Under the pieces are notes generated by a model. The model worked only from the letters and a program-made list of their open reading frames with translations. It had not been told where the DNA came from and made no database searches. A stretch of DNA of 15,724 nt from Gp7-AA10 sp035516895. GTDB lineage: Bacteria > Acidobacteriota > Thermoanaerobaculia > Gp7-AA8. The DNA lies in contig DATIZY010000276.1 of NCBI GenBank assembly GCA_035516895.1, positions 1 to 15,724 of the forward strand. Reading direction: 5' to 3'. The position numbers and the translations under genes are program-made. This document shows, piece after piece, positions 14,592-15,724 of the stretch (position 1 is the first letter of the stretch; each line of letters starts with the position of its first letter).

Positions 14592-15302
14592 TCACCTCAC
14601 CACACGCGAGCCGACGAGCGCCGGCGGCCGCTCGATGTCGACCACTTTGCCGTCGAGCAGATGGATCTCGCGGCTGGCGCGCGCGGCGCACTCCGGCGAG
14701 TGCGTGACCATCACGATCGTCGTGCCGCGCCGGTTGATCTCGTCCAGCAGGTCCATGATCTCGCGGGCCATCAGCGAGTCGAGATTCCCGGTCGGTTCGT
14801 CGGCGAGGATCAGCTCCGGGTCGGCGGCAAGAACGCGCGCGATCGCCACGCGCTGCTGCTGCCCGCCGGAAAGCTGCGACGGCAGATGATGCATTCGCGA
14901 CGAGAGTCCGACCATCTCGACGGCATTTTCGATGCGCCGCTTCCGCTCGCCGCCTGCGATGCCGCGATAGCGAAGCGGGACGTCGACGTTGTCGAACACG
15001 TCGAGATCGGGAATCAGATTGAAGCTCTGAAAAATGAAGCCGATGCTTTGATTGCGAATGCGCGACATGTCGCGATCGCTCAGGCGGCTCACGTCTTTGC
15101 CGGCGAGGCGATACGATCCGCCGTCGAACACGTCGAGCAGGCCGGCGACGTTGAGAAACGTCGTCTTGCCGGAACCGGACGGGCCGGTGACCGCGACGAA
15201 CTCTCCGCCACCGACGTCGAGCGAGAAATTCTCCAACGCGTGCGTCTCGACGAGATCCGTCCGGTAAACCTTTCTGATGTTCTCCATCTGCAGCATGCCC
15301 AT
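14592..15302 (-). CDS. MacB/LolD-type ABC transporter ATPase
   Basis: Encodes 236 residues. All ATPase motifs are intact: Walker A GPSGSGKT (40-47), Q-loop Q92 in FIFQSFNL, signature LSGGQ (144-148), Walker B ILADEPTGNLDS with catalytic E169, and H-loop H201. The length and the DEPTGNLDS motif place it in the MacB/LolD/FtsE branch that powers FtsX-type permeases. The start is uncertain: AAAGGAG (15312-15306) lies only 3 nt before the ATG at 15302 but 9 nt before the in-frame ATG at 15296, which would remove two residues and is slightly better placed. The ribosome-binding site overlaps the stop codon of the adaptor gene (15314-15312), and the first permease starts 4 nt after this gene ends. 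Confidence 0.95.
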   Translation of the reverse strand: MGMLQMENIRKVYRTDLVETHALENFSLDVGGGEFVAVTGPSGSGKTTFLNVAGLLDVFDGGSYRLAGKDVSRLSDRDMSRIRNQSIGFIFQSFNLIPDLDVFDNVDVPLRYRGIAGGERKRRIENAVEMVGLSSRMHHLPSQLSGGQQQRVAIARVLAADPELILADEPTGNLDSLMAREIMDLLDEINRRGTTIVMVTHSPECAARASREIHLLDGKVVDIERPPALVGSRVVR

Positions 15303-15311
15303 GCGCTCCTT

Positions 15312-15724
15312 TCAGTGCAGGATCACTGTGTTCGCGTCGGAGAACGAGCTCAGATCGGAAACGACGATCCGCTCCCCTTCGCGCAATCCGCTGACGATTT
15401 CCACTTCCGAGGCGCCGATGGTTCCGACGGCGATCTCGCGGCGCGTCGCCGATTTGCCGTCGACGACGTAGGCGATGCGTCCGCCGCCGCTGTCGAGCCA
15501 CGCGCCGCGCGGCGCCTTGAGCACATCGCGCTTCGATTCGAAGACGAGCCGCACCGTCGCGCGCTGGTTCTGCTTCATGCCCGCCGGCCAGCCGCCGTCG
15601 GGCACCGCGCGCGCCGTGAGTTGATTGTTGACCACCTCGGGCGAGACGGCCGTGACGTGACCGCGCCTCTCCTCGCTGCCGAAGTTGATCGCCACCGGCG
15701 TTCCGATGCGCGTCTCGTTTGCGT
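15312..15724 (-). CDS. HlyD/MacA-type periplasmic adaptor of the efflux system (partial, N-terminus off window)
   Basis: The reverse strand is open from the window edge to a stop at 15312 and encodes the last 136 residues. The preserved part starts inside the beta-barrel domain (RIGTPVAINF..., GHVTAVSPEV), continues with a solvent-exposed RATVRLVFESKRDVLKAPRGAWL strand pattern and ends with the membrane-proximal domain containing EVEIVSGLREGERIVVSDLSSF, a common ending in RND/MacA-type adaptors (GLxxGExVV). A GTG at 15695 can look like a start but lies in the middle of the domain, so the real start is outside the window. It is the first visible gene of the leftward efflux operon; the operon promoter and any outer-membrane channel gene would lie beyond 15724. 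Confidence 0.9.
   Translation of the reverse strand, partial: ANETRIGTPVAINFGSEERRGHVTAVSPEVVNNQLTARAVPDGGWPAGMKQNQRATVRLVFESKRDVLKAPRGAWLDSGGGRIAYVVDGKSATRREIAVGTIGASEVEIVSGLREGERIVVSDLSSFSDANTVILH

Noticed and set aside
1..15724. CRISPR arrays, tRNA or rRNA genes, transposases, integrases
   Set aside because: No regularly spaced repeats, cloverleaf-type sequences, rRNA stretches or transposase/integrase motifs were seen on either strand.

Overview
The window is high-GC bacterial DNA densely packed with signal-transduction and envelope genes. It reads like a Gram-negative soil or environmental bacterium, most likely Acidobacteriota. The reasons are the TonB receptor/YfiR/kinase cluster, an efflux operon ending in an NtrC/NtrY pair, and an FHA remnant whose layout resembles winged-helix/FHA regulators I associate with that phylum. 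This taxonomic call is inference, not proven by a marker gene.

Layout. (1) 1-508, minus: the N-terminal part of an ABC-type exporter, cut by the window edge, preceded by an AT-rich 72-nt hairpin at 518-589. (2) 748-2634, minus: a cytoplasmic receiver-PAS-PAS-histidine kinase. (3) Divergent from it, 2803-7313, plus: a tightly coupled set of YfiR-like periplasmic protein, membrane histidine kinase with a YfiN-type periplasmic sensor, single-domain response regulator and TonB-dependent receptor. (4) 7510-8262, minus: a 250-residue protein with an unrecognised N-terminal half and a C-terminal receiver. (5) 8472-9041: a VOC (glyoxalase-fold) gene between two related attC-like repeats, looking like a stranded integron gene cassette. 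(6) About 9046-9322, plus: a decayed FHA-domain gene. (7) 9326-15724, minus: an operon transcribed leftward in the order HlyD-type adaptor (partial), MacB-type ATPase, two FtsX/MacB-type permeases, NtrC-family sigma-54 activator and NtrY-like kinase.

How the genes may work together. The plus-strand cluster looks like a YfiR/YfiN-style envelope sensor in which the diguanylate cyclase output is replaced by histidine kinase plus receiver, and the outer-membrane partner is a TonB receptor. The divergent receiver-kinase may form a phosphorelay with it; a sigma-54-like -24/-12 sequence precedes that kinase. The efflux operon encodes its own NtrC/NtrY pair with 4-nt stop/start coupling, suggesting that it controls its own expression through sigma-54. 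The central 7.3-9.3 kb is the least orderly part: orphan receiver, cassette-like gene and pseudogene.

No rRNA, tRNA, CRISPR array, transposase or integrase was seen.
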